Under the pieces are notes generated by a model. That model saw only the letters and a program-made list of their open reading frames with translations, made no database searches and was not told where the DNA came from. A DNA stretch of 6,909 bases from Paludibacter sp. UBA5753 (GTDB taxonomy: Bacteria > Bacteroidota > Bacteroidia > Bacteroidales > Paludibacteraceae): contig DIFH01000097.1 in the NCBI GenBank assembly GCA_002427615.1, forward strand, positions 467 through 7,375. Direction: 5' to 3'. This document shows positions 6,411-6,909 of the stretch, in pieces; position 1 is the first letter of the stretch; every line of letters starts with the position of its first letter. The translations under genes and the position numbers were made by a program.

Positions 6411-6434
6411 GTGGGGCTATTTGTCGGTTGGGTC
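6411..6434 (-). repeat. Diverged partial copy (C) of the dispersed repeat core
   Basis: Read on the minus strand, the segment runs GACCCAACCGACAAATAG then CCCCAC. It aligns with CGACCCGCCAATAAATAG in copy A and CGAACGCCCAATAAATAG in copy B, with one extra base. The shared core is roughly CC-R-A-Y-AAATAG-Y-CC in the same orientation. The hairpin half of copies A and B is not evident next to it. The match is short, so this is a weaker call than A and B. Confidence 0.35.
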
Positions 6435-6802
6435 TGAGTTGCGGGTCAAAGGCGTGCATTGGACAACACCCTGTTCACAATCGCCCCGGCATTTAGAATG
6501 ACATTTTACCTGCATCCACGATAAAGTAAACCGCCGGTAAACTTTTGAAAAATGCATTAACCCATGCACCCATGCCCAAAATTATTTGTTTTGTCATGTC
6601 ACAGCGTTCAATTGCCCCATGGCTCCCTGTCCACAAAACACGCTCCACAAGCCAAACCCTACTGCGCATAACGGACACGCATGTGGTTAGATTGGGGAAT
6701 TGGAATGGAAACGTTACCAACCCTTCGTAAAATTACCCAAGATTTTATTATACCCAAACCCTCGAAAAAGCCAATAATAACAACATACGGGGTTGGAACA
6801 AG
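6435..6802. other. Non-coding stretch between the SIR2-HerA leader and the T9SS protein gene
   Basis: Short frames exist on both strands, but they have poor composition (many Trp, Cys, His and Arg), overlap each other and resemble no family I know. The part from about 6480 to 6720 is GC-richer than the genes around it, like the patch at 2400-2610. Near the right end, CCAAACCC (6754-6761) and GGGGTTGG (6788-6795) could pair across about 26 bases, but this is not a persuasive terminator. No tRNA or other RNA gene is seen. Confidence 0.5.
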
Positions 6803-6909
6803 TTAATTTTTCAATATCTTTCTGCTATGAACCTGAGTTTTAGAATCAAATATTTTCAACAGATAAAGTCCAGATTTCAAATCACTAATGTCGATATTTC
6901 GGTTAATCA
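6803..6909 (-). CDS. C-terminal end of a T9SS-secreted protein (type A sorting domain), partial
   Basis: The last 34 codons of a gene that enters from the right edge read INRNIDISDLKSGLYLLKIF (first 20 residues) and end in a basic segment, SRKILKN, before TAA (6803-6805). This is the typical ending of a Por secretion system / type IX C-terminal sorting domain: a strand, then the L-x-x-G-x-Y-L-L-K-I turn and strand, then a short Lys/Arg-rich last strand. Proteins with this tail are exported across the outer membrane by T9SS and usually anchored to the surface or released. The catalytic or adhesive part lies outside the window, so the function of the protein is unknown. It is too short to be found by ordinary ORF length cut-offs, but the motif is clear. 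Confidence 0.8.
   Translation of the reverse strand, partial: INRNIDISDLKSGLYLLKIFDSKTQVHSRKILKN

Noticed and set aside
6238..6720. Three open frames of 61-75 codons (two minus, one plus) upstream of sir2
   Set aside because: They overlap palindromic and repeat sequence or each other, with rare-residue-rich translations. No convincing coding signal.
1..6909. CRISPR array, tRNA/rRNA genes, integrase or transposase genes
   Set aside because: Looked for on both strands; no regularly spaced repeat array, no cloverleaf-like RNA gene and no recombinase motifs are visible. The cassette idea therefore has no enzyme support within this window.

Overview
The window looks like an accessory, defence-rich stretch of a Bacteroidota (Bacteroidetes) chromosome. 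The evidence is AT-rich DNA, genes mostly without clear Shine-Dalgarno sequences, promoters of the type TTTG-N19-TAnnTTTG, an outer-membrane beta-barrel protein with a Bacteroidota-style signal peptide, and at the right edge the C-terminal tail of a protein with a type IX secretion (T9SS type A) sorting domain. All convincing genes read on the minus strand, so the layout below runs right to left in transcription order.

Right edge (6803-6909): the last 34 codons of a T9SS-secreted protein. About 575 bp of non-coding DNA follow (6228-6802), containing a large imperfect palindrome, a candidate promoter and a diverged copy of a dispersed repeat (copy C). Next is a tightly coupled two-gene operon (6227-2749) whose ORFs overlap by ATGA: a SIR2-family NAD-consuming effector (444 aa) and a HerA/FtsK-type hexameric ATPase (715 aa). 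This pair is the known SIR2-HerA anti-phage arrangement. Just behind its stop lies repeat copy B with a perfect 8-bp hairpin.

Middle (about 2052-2671): a gene-free stretch. It holds a more GC-rich patch with two 18-bp repeats exactly 90 bp apart that resemble the ends of Bacteroidota IS21-type elements, a REP-like palindromic sequence, and a plus-strand promoter that leads to no recognisable gene. A minus-strand promoter with a textbook Bacteroidota sequence, followed by a 9-bp hairpin, then drives a 201-aa outer-membrane beta-barrel protein (1963-1358).

Left: a roughly 135-bp imperfect palindrome starts 10 bp past the barrel gene's stop. It is followed by an abortive-infection (Abi_C/HEPN-like) protein of 273 aa and, 21 bp later, an unrecognised 83-aa protein, probably in the same operon. 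Repeat copy A lies just behind that small gene. So two separate defence-like units each end in a copy of the same repeat in the same orientation, and the SIR2-HerA unit also has a related sequence upstream. This suggests modular, cassette-like acquisition. The repeat copies are seen directly; the mechanism is inference.
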